DNA from: DASYYE01 sp035946955
Lineage (GTDB): Bacteria; Actinomycetota; Actinomycetes; Streptosporangiales; Streptosporangiaceae
Length of the DNA stretch: 21,353 nt
Direction of reading: 5' to 3'
NCBI GenBank assembly: GCA_035946955.1
Contig: DASYYE010000452.1
Location: forward strand, 1 to 21,353
This document shows positions 13,625 through 20,714 of the stretch, in pieces (within the stretch, counting starts at the first letter, position 1; each line of letters starts with the position of its first letter). The notes below the pieces were generated by a model. The model was not told the DNA's origin. It did not search any database and saw nothing but the letters and a program-made list of their open reading frames with translations. The translations under genes and the position numbers were made by a program.

Positions 13625-14536
13625 ATGTCGGGCGGGGTCGGGAACCTGGTCATATCCAGCCCGCTCATCCTGGCCGTCCCGATCGCCGCCGCCGCTGGTG
13701 CCGTGAACTTCCTCTCCCCCTGCGTCCTGCCCCTGGTCCCGGGCTACCTGTCCTACGTCACCGGGATGTCCGGGGAGGACACGCAGGACTCCGGGCCAGC
13801 GCGTCGCTCCGCCAGGCCCAGCCCAGGCAGCGGCGGCGCCCCCAGCGAGGCCGCCGACACGTCGGTTGCCGCTGGCGCCGCCGAGACGGCCAGCGCGACA
13901 CTCACGGTCCAGGCCGACCACTTCCCCGTGCCAGCAGCGCGGCGGCGGAGGTCGGCCACCCTGGTCGGCGCCCTGCTGTTCATCCTTGGCTTCTCTGTGG
14001 TGTTCACCAGCGAGGGAGCTGCCTTCGGCAGCCTGGGGCTCGCGCTCAGGGGGCACAGTGTCGGCGTGACCCAGGTGCTCGGTGGGCTCACCATTGCGCT
14101 CGGGCTACTGTTCGCCGGCGCGTTCGACCGGTTCACCTTTGCCGGGCGGATACTGCGGCCCTCCATCCGGCCCAGGGCCGGGCTGGCTGGCGCCCCCCTG
14201 CTCGGTGTGCTGTTCGGTATCGGCTGGACGCCGTGCTCCGGGCCCACCCTGACGGCGGTGCTCACGCTGGCCATGACAACCGGTACGGCCGCGCGCGGTG
14301 CCGTCCTGATGTTCTTTTACAGTCTCGGCCTCGGTGTGCCGCTCCTGCTGCTGGCGCTCGCCTTCCAGCGCGGCGTGGCCGCGCTCGGCTTCGCGCGGCG
14401 GCACGCGCGCCTGATCACCCGGCTGGGCGGGGCGATGCTCGTCGCGGTCGGCGTGCTGGAGGTCAGCGGCGCCTGGACCAGCGCCTTGGCCTGGCTGCAG
14501 GTCCATTGGGTCCTTGGGTCCAACTCGCCCCTCTGA
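13625..14536 (+). CDS. ccdA: CcdA-type cytochrome c biogenesis/thiol-transfer membrane protein
   Basis: 303 residues from the ATG at 13625, chosen because GGAGG lies 5 bases upstream; an earlier in-frame TTG at 13574 lacks this. CcdA/DsbD-type proteins carry electrons across the membrane to extracytoplasmic thiol-disulphide proteins, for example in cytochrome c maturation. The redox cysteines are in NFLSPCVLPLVPGYLSY (first helix) and GIGWTPCSGPTL (fourth helix), both intact. Six hydrophobic segments are visible. A loop of about 60 residues, rich in Ser, Ala, Gly and Pro, separates the first two and is longer than in typical CcdA. No ccsA/resB or thioredoxin partner is next to it here. The C terminus (WVLGSNSPL) is short. 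Confidence 0.9.
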   Translation: MSGGVGNLVISSPLILAVPIAAAAGAVNFLSPCVLPLVPGYLSYVTGMSGEDTQDSGPARRSARPSPGSGGAPSEAADTSVAAGAAETASATLTVQADHFPVPAARRRRSATLVGALLFILGFSVVFTSEGAAFGSLGLALRGHSVGVTQVLGGLTIALGLLFAGAFDRFTFAGRILRPSIRPRAGLAGAPLLGVLFGIGWTPCSGPTLTAVLTLAMTTGTAARGAVLMFFYSLGLGVPLLLLALAFQRGVAALGFARRHARLITRLGGAMLVAVGVLEVSGAWTSALAWLQVHWVLGSNSPL

Positions 14537-14562
14537 GAACGGTTGCATTTGTCCTGACTTAT

Positions 14563-14582
14563 GGTCACGGAACGCTGTGACC
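14563..14582. promoter_or_regulatory. Inverted repeat between ccdA and the flavohaemoglobin gene
   Basis: GGTCAC (14563-14568) and GTGACC (14577-14582) are perfect complements 8 bases apart, a form common for dimeric regulators. It is 27 bases past the ccdA stop, so a weak terminator is the alternative. Confidence 0.35.
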
Positions 14583-14698
14583 TGGCTGGATGTTAACTAA
14601 GGGACCACATACCACTGCTAGCCATTCCACTAAGGGCATTCGTAGCTGGCGCACCGCGCACGATAGTGTATTCACTTGCAGATCACCTGGAATGGCTT

Positions 14699-14737
14699 GT
14701 CATGACCCGATGCCGGATGCGAGACTCGCGTCATGAC
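14699..14737. promoter_or_regulatory. Two GTCATGAC palindromes at the flavohaemoglobin start
   Basis: The self-complementary 8-mer GTCATGAC occurs at 14699-14706 and 14730-14737, 31 bases apart (about three helical turns). The second covers the ATG at 14733. Equal-face spacing suggests a paired operator, but no known regulator consensus is recognised. Confidence 0.35.
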
Positions 14738-16019
14738 ACGTGGGCCGGGCGTATCTTATGGCGGCAGGGCACCCGGCCCGGCTACTGCGGCGGCTGACGC
14801 GGCGAGGCCATCCCGGCGCAACGGAGCCGACCCGCGGCACGGCACACCGCCGCTGGCCATGGCCACCGCGCGGGGCACGCAGACCCTGCGGGAGTCCCTT
14901 TCCGAATGCGTGCCACAATCGCAGAAACTGATGGCGTACTTCTTTGCCAGCCTCTTTGTGCGCAGGCCGGAACTGCGGCGTATGTTCCCACCCGCGCTCG
15001 GTGCGCACGGTCAGCGCGTGTTCAGCACGCTGGTCCGCTATGCGTGGACCGCTGACACCCCCGAGGCACTGGCCGGCTGGCTCTCGGAACTAGCCAGGGA
15101 CCACCGCAAGTTCGGCGTCATCGAGAGCCATTACGAGCCATTCTGTGACGTGCTGCTCACCGCCGTCCGCGCGTTCAGCGTGCCCGCCTGGTCGCCGGAG
15201 ACGGAGGCGGCCTGGGAGGACGCGCTCGTGCACATCGCCGCCATCATGACCGAGGCCACCCGGGAGGCAGCGGACGAACCCGCCTGGTGGCTCGCGGAAG
15301 TGACCGGGCACGAGCGGCGTGGCCCCGACGTGGCTGTGCTCACCCTGCGGCCCGGCCCGCCCCTGGACTATCTCCCCGGCCAGCACGTGAGCGTGCAGGT
15401 ACCGCAATGGCCGCGTACCTGGCGGGAGTACTCGGTGGCGAACGCCCCGTCCCCGGATGGCCTGCTCCGCCTGCATGTCCGTGCCATCGCCGGGGGCCTG
15501 GTGAGCAACGTGCTCGTGCAGCAGTCCCAGCCGGGCGACACCGTGCTGCTGGGCCGGGCCCGGGGGAACGTGACCGCTGACACGGTCGGCACGGACAAGG
15601 TGGTGTGCCTCGCGGGCGGGACCGGGCTGTCACAGGTCAAGGCCATTGCCCAGGCGCTGACCGGCCCGGACCACGGCTCGGCCGGAACAGCGGCAGCCAG
15701 GCGCCCGCAGGTGCAGTTGTTCGTTGGCGCGCGGCGCGAGGCTGACCTCTATGACCTGGCGGACCTGCGCTGCCTCGAGCGTTCCTCAGCCAACCTCACC
15801 GTGGTCCCGGTGGTCTCCGACGAGCCGGACTACCCCGGGCTGCGCGGCACCCTGGCCGATGTCGCCGGCCAGCTGCCGGCTGCCACGCCCCACGTCATCA
15901 TCAGTGGGCCTGCAGGCATGGTGGCCGAGACCGCCGCCCGCGCCTCGGCACGCGCCCCGGGCGCCCTCATCCGGTTCGACCCGCCGACCGTGACTGGGTC
16001 GATATCATCACCTGCGTGA
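14733..16019 (+). CDS. Flavohaemoglobin-like protein (globin plus FAD/NAD reductase)
   Basis: 428 residues from ATG 14733; the first 42 are low-complexity and a second start at Met43 (MATARGTQTL) would give 386, close to usual flavohaemoglobin length. Globin domain about 45-180: proximal His124 in DHRKFG, Tyr134, and distal Gln94. The residue aligning with the distal B10 tyrosine (Tyr29 of E. coli Hmp) is Phe71 in AYFFASLF. Reductase domain: FAD motif REYS (231-234), NAD motif GGTGLS (295-300), and SGPAGMV (391-397), where the usual first Cys is Ser. Classical members oxidise nitric oxide to nitrate with O2; the B10 change makes full activity uncertain. It overlaps the next gene by 4 bases (GTGA), so it leads a three-gene operon. 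Confidence 0.87.
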   Translation: MTRGPGVSYGGRAPGPATAAADAARPSRRNGADPRHGTPPLAMATARGTQTLRESLSECVPQSQKLMAYFFASLFVRRPELRRMFPPALGAHGQRVFSTLVRYAWTADTPEALAGWLSELARDHRKFGVIESHYEPFCDVLLTAVRAFSVPAWSPETEAAWEDALVHIAAIMTEATREAADEPAWWLAEVTGHERRGPDVAVLTLRPGPPLDYLPGQHVSVQVPQWPRTWREYSVANAPSPDGLLRLHVRAIAGGLVSNVLVQQSQPGDTVLLGRARGNVTADTVGTDKVVCLAGGTGLSQVKAIAQALTGPDHGSAGTAAARRPQVQLFVGARREADLYDLADLRCLERSSANLTVVPVVSDEPDYPGLRGTLADVAGQLPAATPHVIISGPAGMVAETAARASARAPGALIRFDPPTVTGSISSPA

Positions 16020-16624
16020 CCAGGCTCTCACCGAGCGCCCCCACCGCTGCCAGCGAGCCACTCGCGCTTGTGAGCAGCGGGCTCTTCGCCGACGCCTCCA
16101 ACTTCGAGCTGCGCTACGTACCGGACTACGCGCGCATCGAGGCCATTGTCGGGGCACTGCGCACGCTGGGCCTCAAGGTGGTGCTGACGAGCGGCTCCTT
16201 CGACATCATCCACGAGGGCCACTCGATGTACCTGGAGGCGGCGCGGCGCTTCGGCGACTTCCTGATCGTGGGCGTGGACAGCGATGAGAAGATCCGTGCT
16301 CGCAAGGGGTCCACCAGGCCAGCGGTCCCGGAGATGGAACGGCTGCGCATGGTCACCCACCAGCGTGGGGTCGGGCTGGTCACGCTCAAGCACCTGCGCG
16401 ACGAACGGTGGCTGCTGATCAAGACCGTGCGCCCAGACGTGCTGGTAGCGACCGCGGACACCTATGACCGCAGCGAAATCACCGAGCTGGCCGAACGCTA
16501 CTGCGGGCGGGTCGAGGTGCTGGAGCGCATGGCGACCGTGAGCACCTCCGCCCGGCTGCGCCGTATCCAGCTTGGCGTCCCCGAACCAGGCGACCTCACG
16601 GAGACCGGCCAGGCATCCCGGTGA
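16016..16624 (+). CDS. HxGH nucleotidyltransferase (cytidylyltransferase-like)
   Basis: 202 residues, starting at GTG 16016, which overlaps the flavohaemoglobin stop. The fold is that of small nucleotidyltransferases that join NMP to a phosphorylated substrate: TSGSFDIIHEGH (58-69) carries the HxGH motif, VGVDSDEKI follows at 86-93, and STSARLRRI (176-184) is the usual second motif (ISTTxxIxRI type). Closest resemblance is to RfaE2/heptose-phosphate adenylyltransferases and glycerol-phosphate cytidylyltransferases, but no heptose or teichoic genes are here. Residues 1-35 are an extra N-terminal segment. The stop overlaps the deaminase start by 4 bases. The substrate is unknown; a nucleotide or cofactor role fits its partner gene. 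Confidence 0.82.
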   Translation: MTRLSPSAPTAASEPLALVSSGLFADASNFELRYVPDYARIEAIVGALRTLGLKVVLTSGSFDIIHEGHSMYLEAARRFGDFLIVGVDSDEKIRARKGSTRPAVPEMERLRMVTHQRGVGLVTLKHLRDERWLLIKTVRPDVLVATADTYDRSEITELAERYCGRVEVLERMATVSTSARLRRIQLGVPEPGDLTETGQASR

Positions 16625-17484
16625 AGCAAGTCCTGCTCTACCTCCCGGTCATCCACGCCGGGTATGAACGGTTCCTCCAAGGCCACGCCGACGCCGGTGA
16701 AGTGCTGGTGCTCGGCGCGGGTTTCACGGAACACTACCCCGGCCTGGCCAAGGACATCCGCGCGCTGCCGCCGGAGCGGGCCGCCGCCTACCTGCGGCTG
16801 GCGTGCCCGGCAGCCCGGGTCCGCGTGGCCGAGCCCGGCGATCTGCCGGACGCGGTCCACGCCGAGGTGCTCGTGCTGCCCGACGAGACCGTGACCCGTG
16901 ACCTGGTATCCGCCTATGGCCTGGCGGCCGGCCGGACAGTGCTGTTCGAGCGCACGTTCCTGCGCTGGGACCGTGCGTGGGCCACCGTGCTGCGCCACGT
17001 CACCCCCGACGGCGAGACCACTGTGGCGCAGCTGCCACGCGAGATGCTCAGGCTGGCGGTGACCCTGTCCGAGCGCAGTTCGGACTGGTGGCGGCAGGTG
17101 GGCGCGGTCGCGGCACGCGGAGGCCAGGTGCTGGGGTGCGCCTGGAACAGCCACTACCCCACCGAGTACGCGCCATATCTCAACGGTGACCCGCGGGACA
17201 GTTTCGAGCGGGGAGTCCGCGCCGACCTGTCCACCGCGCTGCACGCGGAGGCCGCCGTGGTCGCCCGGGCCGCCCGGGACGGGGTCAGCCTGGCCGGGGC
17301 GGACCTCTACACGACCACGTTCCCGTGTCCGGCCTGTGCCCGGCTCATCGCCGAAGCAGGGTTCCGCCGCTGTTTCTTCACCGGCCAGTACTCGGTCCTC
17401 GACGGCGAGCAGGTGCTGCGCGCCGCCGGGGTCCGCCTCATCTGGGTCGACACCGCACCCGAAACAGTCACGGTTGCTGAGTGA
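16621..17484 (+). CDS. Cytidine/dCMP-deaminase-family protein with an extra N-terminal domain
   Basis: 287 residues from GTG 16621. The C-terminal half (about 145-280) is a zinc deaminase of the dCMP/cytidine type: HAE at 208-210 (zinc His and catalytic Glu) and PCPAC at 235-239 (zinc Cys236 and Cys239), with the flanking TTTFPCPACARLI typical of deoxycytidylate deaminases. The first 140 residues are an additional domain: LLYLPVIHAGYERFL followed by EVLVLGAGF looks like a degenerate version of the HxGH nucleotidyltransferase fold (HAGY instead of HxGH). I infer this and am not sure. It is the last gene of an operon with a true HxGH enzyme directly before it. It ends close to the convergent DeoR gene. 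Confidence 0.82.
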   Translation: MKQVLLYLPVIHAGYERFLQGHADAGEVLVLGAGFTEHYPGLAKDIRALPPERAAAYLRLACPAARVRVAEPGDLPDAVHAEVLVLPDETVTRDLVSAYGLAAGRTVLFERTFLRWDRAWATVLRHVTPDGETTVAQLPREMLRLAVTLSERSSDWWRQVGAVAARGGQVLGCAWNSHYPTEYAPYLNGDPRDSFERGVRADLSTALHAEAAVVARAARDGVSLAGADLYTTTFPCPACARLIAEAGFRRCFFTGQYSVLDGEQVLRAAGVRLIWVDTAPETVTVAE

Positions 17485-17490
17485 GCCTGG

Positions 17491-18249
17491 TCAGGCGATG
17501 CGGACGTCGATGTCGGCGTCGCGGAGTTCCTGGACGGCTTGCGGGCTGGCCGAGCTGTCGGTGACCAGGACGTCGATGGCGGTCACGGGGCAGATGTGAC
17601 CGAAGGCGACCTTGCCGAGCTTGGATGAGTCCACGGCGAGGATGATCCGCTGGGCGGACGCGGCCGCGGCACGTTTGACCGCCACTTCGGACAGCAGGTT
17701 GTCGGTGACCCCCTGCCGCACGTCGACCCCACAGCTGCTGAGCACGCAGGTGTCGAAGCGCAGGTGCTCGAATGCGGCCTCGGCCAGGCTGCCGGTGAAC
17801 GAGTGCTCGCCGGGACGGACCTCGCCACCTGGGACGAGGACCTGGACCTGCTCCAGGTCGAGCAGTTCCGTCAATGGCCGCAGGGCCAGCGGCATGACGG
17901 TCAGCCTGCGGTCCCGGACGGCCCGGGCGATCTCCACGGCCGTCGTGCCGCCGTCGAGGACGACGGTCTCCCCATCGATGAGCAGCCCGGCCACCGCAGC
18001 GGCAACCGCCCGCTTGGCCTCGGTCCGCTCCAGAGCCCGCAGTTCGAACGGCGTGTCTTCGGCACCGAGGAACAGCCGCACAGCACCGCCGTGCACCCGG
18101 CGCAGCAACCCTGTCGCCTCCAGGGCTTCGAGGTCGCGGCGCACCGTCATCTCGGAGCACCTGAACACCTCGGCAAGGGCCTTGACCTGGACCCTTCCGT
18201 CTCGCCGGACTGACTCGGCGATGGCGAGCTGTCGCTCCCGGCCATCCAT
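17491..18249 (-). CDS. DeoR-family transcriptional repressor
   Basis: 252 residues from the ATG at 18249. DeoR proteins bind operators with an N-terminal winged helix and sense a sugar phosphate or similar ligand with an isomerase-like C-terminal domain. Visible: RERQLAIAESVRRDGRVQVK, ALAEVFRCSEMTVRRDLEAL (the recognition helix) and RRVHGGAV, then the sensor domain with GETVVLDGGTTAVEIAR, SCGVDVRQGVTD and DSSKLGKVAF. Another ATG lies at 18258, but it falls within the -10 hexamer inferred on this strand, so I prefer 18249 as a leaderless start. It is divergent from the MFS gene with a perfect operator between them, so it probably represses both itself and the transporter. Only 6 bases separate it from the convergent deaminase gene. 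Confidence 0.9.
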   Translation of the reverse strand: MDGRERQLAIAESVRRDGRVQVKALAEVFRCSEMTVRRDLEALEATGLLRRVHGGAVRLFLGAEDTPFELRALERTEAKRAVAAAVAGLLIDGETVVLDGGTTAVEIARAVRDRRLTVMPLALRPLTELLDLEQVQVLVPGGEVRPGEHSFTGSLAEAAFEHLRFDTCVLSSCGVDVRQGVTDNLLSEVAVKRAAAASAQRIILAVDSSKLGKVAFGHICPVTAIDVLVTDSSASPQAVQELRDADIDVRIA

Positions 18250-18255
18250 GTTGTT

Positions 18256-18282
18256 CATTCTAACAAATCTGTTGTTAGAATG
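18256..18282. promoter_or_regulatory. Operator and overlapping divergent promoters for DeoR/MFS genes
   Basis: Arms CATTCTAACAA (18256-18266) and TTGTTAGAATG (18272-18282) are exact complements around a 5-base centre. Each arm contains TAGAAT as a -10 hexamer facing outward: 18276-18281 for the MFS gene (ATG 18291, 9 bases on) and 18262-18257 for the repressor (ATG 18249, 7 bases on). Minus-strand TTGAGC (18287-18282) and plus-strand TTGTTC (18251-18256) are possible -35 elements, each at 19-base spacing. Binding here would block both promoters at once. Confidence 0.85.
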
Positions 18283-18290
18283 CTCAAGAG

Positions 18291-19640
18291 ATGGAACACG
18301 CGACAGAGCCTGCCAGCACCCTCCCGCGAGTCCCCCGGGCCGAGGCCGGCCGCCGTGTCCCCCGCCAGGCAAGCCAGCGGCTGCGCCGTGCGCGGCTCGC
18401 GGTGTGGTGCTATTTCACGATCCCGGGCGTGACCATGGCCGCGTGGACCGCGCGCATCCCCGCGGTCAAAGCCCAGACCGGTGTCAGCGACGCTGGCCTG
18501 TCCGTCGCGATCCTCGCGGCAGGCGTTGGTGCGCTCGTGTCCATGCAGGCCGTCGGGTGGCTCATCCACCGCTACGGCAGCGCGGCCGTCACCACCGCCG
18601 CCGGGGTACTGGCGACCCTTGCCATGATCGCGCCCGGCTACGCGCGCTCGCTCAGCGAACTGGTCCCGTTGGAGTTCCTGGTCGGCGCCGGGATCGGCAT
18701 GCTCGACGTCGCGATGAACACCCACGCCGTGGAGGTCGAGCGCGCCTACGGGCGGCCGATCATGGTGTCGTTCCACGCCATGTACAGCATCGGCGGGCTG
18801 GCGGGCGCGCTGTACGGGAGCCTGCTCGCCGCGGCGGGGGTCGCACCGGGCCCGACGTTCCTGGCCCTGGACCTGCCGATGGCAGTCATCGCCGCCGTGG
18901 CCAGCCGCTGGCTCCTGCCCGCCCGCCCCGCTGCCGCCGGGGACACCGGCGCAGCCAGCGGCGATGGCGCAACGGGCACCAGCCGGGCCGGCACCGGCAG
19001 GCGCTGGGCGCTGCGCATCCTCTTCCTCGGCATCATGGGCATGTTCTGCCTGCTGGACGAGGGCGCCGCGGCTGACTGGAGTTCGGTCTACCTGCGTGAC
19101 TCCCTGCGCGCCGCCGCGTGGCTCGCGCCCTTGGCCTTCGCCGCCTTCTCCATCTGCATGGCGCTGGGCCGGCTCGCGGGTGACCGCATGGTGCCCGTCA
19201 TCGGCCGCGTCGCCCTCGTCCGCTACGGCGCCGCCTTCGCCGCAGTGGGGCTGGGCACCGGCCTGCTCATCGGCACGCCAGTCGCTGGCATCGCCGGCTT
19301 CGGCGCGCTGGGCCTCGGACTGTCCTGCATCATCCCGCAGCTCTTCACCACCGCCGGCAACTGGGACCCGGCCCGGGCCGGCCACCTGGTAGCCCGGGTG
19401 TCTTCACTCAGCTACCTCGGCCTGCTGGTCGGCCCGGTCGCGATCGGCCCCCTCGCCGACATCACGGGTCTCCCGGTCGCCCTGTCCCTCCCCGTCGCCC
19501 TGGCCGTGCTGGTCGCCCTCTCAGCCGGCGCCGTCCGCCCACCAGCAGCCCAAGGGCGCGCAACGCCTGGCGGTCAGGCCGAAACGAACCGGTCGCGCTC
19601 TGGTGTGTCGTCGCCGGGCCGCACCAGCCCCGATTCATAG
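18291..19640 (+). CDS. MFS transporter
   Basis: 449 residues. About 12 hydrophobic segments, with a longer central loop (about 205-238, rich in Ala, Gly, Thr) between the two six-helix halves, and GWLIHRYGS in the loop after helix 2, place it in the major facilitator superfamily. The style (VWCYFTIPGVTMAAWTARIP, ASRWLLP, DWSSVYLRD) is like the YbjJ group of small-solute or sugar transporters of unknown substrate. The N terminus has a basic cytoplasmic stretch of about 35 residues. The ATG at 18291 is 9 bases after a -10 hexamer, so a leaderless mRNA is likely. The tail (last 20 or so residues, TNRSRSGVSSPGRTSPDS) is not membrane-like and lies antisense to a LuxR remnant, so the original end may have been earlier. 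Confidence 0.88.
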   Translation: MEHATEPASTLPRVPRAEAGRRVPRQASQRLRRARLAVWCYFTIPGVTMAAWTARIPAVKAQTGVSDAGLSVAILAAGVGALVSMQAVGWLIHRYGSAAVTTAAGVLATLAMIAPGYARSLSELVPLEFLVGAGIGMLDVAMNTHAVEVERAYGRPIMVSFHAMYSIGGLAGALYGSLLAAAGVAPGPTFLALDLPMAVIAAVASRWLLPARPAAAGDTGAASGDGATGTSRAGTGRRWALRILFLGIMGMFCLLDEGAAADWSSVYLRDSLRAAAWLAPLAFAAFSICMALGRLAGDRMVPVIGRVALVRYGAAFAAVGLGTGLLIGTPVAGIAGFGALGLGLSCIIPQLFTTAGNWDPARAGHLVARVSSLSYLGLLVGPVAIGPLADITGLPVALSLPVALAVLVALSAGAVRPPAAQGRATPGGQAETNRSRSGVSSPGRTSPDS

Positions 19641-19693
19641 GCGAGGACCACAGCCTGTGCCCGGTCGCGCAGATGCAGCAAGGCCGATACCTC
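19574..19693 (-). pseudogene. C-terminal remnant of a LuxR-type (NarL/FixJ) regulator
   Basis: On the minus strand, ending at a TGA at 19576-19574, the frame reads EVSALLHLRDRAQAVVLAYE and then SGLVRPGD. This is the characteristic end of LuxR-type DNA-binding domains in actinomycete response regulators (LRDRAQAVVLAYESGLV). No start, receiver domain or first part of the helix-turn-helix exists; upstream in this frame the sequence runs into the end of the HIT gene. It therefore looks like a short leftover of a deleted gene, overlapping the MFS gene end on the other strand. Identification rests on about 25 residues. Confidence 0.65.
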
Positions 19694-19704
19694 CCGGCGG
19701 GCAG

Positions 19705-20139
19705 CTACTGGCTGAAGCGCATGCGGACGGTGGGGGCGCCGTCGGTGTTGGCCGCTACGAGGACGTGGACGTGCAGGTGGGCGATGGTGGCGCCGCTGAG
19801 GCGGAGGTCGCCGTTGCGGACGCCGACACCGTAGGACGTCAGGCTGTACCGCTTGTCCACCTCGGCGAGGGCGGTCCAGAAGTCGTTTTGTGCCTCGCTG
19901 GTGAGCGCTAGCAGGTCACTGACGTGCTGGTGCGGGAGGAGCAGCAGGTGCAGGCTGGTGCCCGGGTAGGGGAACGCGTTGGTGGTGGCGTTCCAGTGTT
20001 CAGTGGAGAACAGGATCTCCTGCCGGGGATGGCTGACCAGGTGCTCGGGGCAGAACAGGCACACCCCCGCGCCGTCGAGGCGTTCCATCTCCGCCCGCTG
20101 CTCTGGGGTCCGGGCGTTGTCGAAGTAGTACAGGCTCAT
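19705..20139 (-). CDS. HIT (histidine triad) family protein
   Basis: 144 residues. HIT proteins hydrolyse or transfer nucleoside monophosphate groups through a histidine nucleophile. The triad is at HLHVHVL (His121, 123, 125; the middle one is the usual nucleophile). The N-terminal part has CLFC (27-30), a zinc-type pair found in some HIT families, and PEHLVSHPRQEILFSTEHWN; the LLLLPHQHV segment (65-72) is the usual central strand and turn. The ATG at 20139 overlaps the dihydrofolate reductase stop by 4 bases (ATGA), so it is the third gene of a thymidylate operon, and a nucleotide-related role fits. It ends at the LuxR remnant. Confidence 0.88.
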   Translation of the reverse strand: MSLYYFDNARTPEQRAEMERLDGAGVCLFCPEHLVSHPRQEILFSTEHWNATTNAFPYPGTSLHLLLLPHQHVSDLLALTSEAQNDFWTALAEVDKRYSLTSYGVGVRNGDLRLSGATIAHLHVHVLVAANTDGAPTVRMRFSQ

Positions 20140-20714
20140 GGCCGGGCCCGTTCGTAGTCCAGGTACTCATACGGGAGGGCGGCCCGGGGGTCGCTGACCG
20201 GTTCGGACCGCCGGAGCTCGAAACCCTCCAGCCAGCCTGGGGGCATCGAGCGGTCTCCCTCGACTTCTGCGCGGACCCTCGTGAGGTAGACACGGTCGGC
20301 CGACGGCAGGGAGTGCTGGAAGACGGACACCCCGCCGATGACGAAGAACTCATCATCACCTGCTGCTTCGGCCAGGCTCTCCGCCAGCAGGAGCGCGGAG
20401 TCCAGCGTCCCCCGTACATGCACCACGCCGTTGCCCGGACGCTGATCTCCGTCATCGCGGTGCTCTTTACTGCTATCTGCAGTAGGAACAACCGCGGTCT
20501 CCTCCGAGGAGCTGACCACGACCGATGTGCGGCCGGGCAGCGGCCTGCCCAGGCGGGCGAGGATGGAGTCGTAGGTGACGCGGCCCATCACCACCACGTG
20601 GCCCGTGGTCAGGGCACGGAACCTGCGCAGGTCCTCCGGGAGGTGCCAGGGCAGCGTGCCGCCTATGCCGATGACCTCGTTGTCCGAGGCGGCCAGGACG
20701 AGCGAGACGATCAC
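20136..20714 (-). CDS. folA: Dihydrofolate reductase
   Basis: 192 residues from GTG 20714, which overlaps the thyA stop by 4 bases (GTGA). It reduces dihydrofolate to tetrahydrofolate with NADPH, recycling the folate oxidised by ThyA. Motifs: SLVLAASDNEVIGIGGTLPWHLPEDLRRF split as LAASDNEVIG (start strand), GGTLPWHLPEDL (catalytic Asp28), GHVVVMGRVTYDSI (cofactor), and FVIGGVSVFQ (second NADPH site). Between residues about 70 and 95 there is an inserted, charged stretch (EETAVVPTADSSKEHRDDGD and on) with no counterpart in typical DHFRs, encoded at about 20430-20507. The rest looks complete and active. A longer frame upstream is merely antisense-free overlap with thyA and is not used. Confidence 0.93.
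   Translation of the reverse strand: MIVSLVLAASDNEVIGIGGTLPWHLPEDLRRFRALTTGHVVVMGRVTYDSILARLGRPLPGRTSVVVSSSEETAVVPTADSSKEHRDDGDQRPGNGVVHVRGTLDSALLLAESLAEAAGDDEFFVIGGVSVFQHSLPSADRVYLTRVRAEVEGDRSMPPGWLEGFELRRSEPVSDPRAALPYEYLDYERARP

Noticed and set aside
13415..14056. Upstream extension of the egtA frame
   Set aside because: It lies antisense to ccdA, has low-complexity content and no GCS2 similarity; the family domain begins just after 13414.
16016..16624. Assignment as heptose adenylyltransferase (RfaE2)
   Set aside because: The motifs fit the wider HxGH family, but no heptose pathway genes are present, so a specific name is not supported.
18255..19385. Minus-strand frame of 376 codons opposite the MFS gene
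   Set aside because: His/Gly/Asp/Arg-rich antisense shadow without motifs; the plus strand codes for a clear 12-helix protein.
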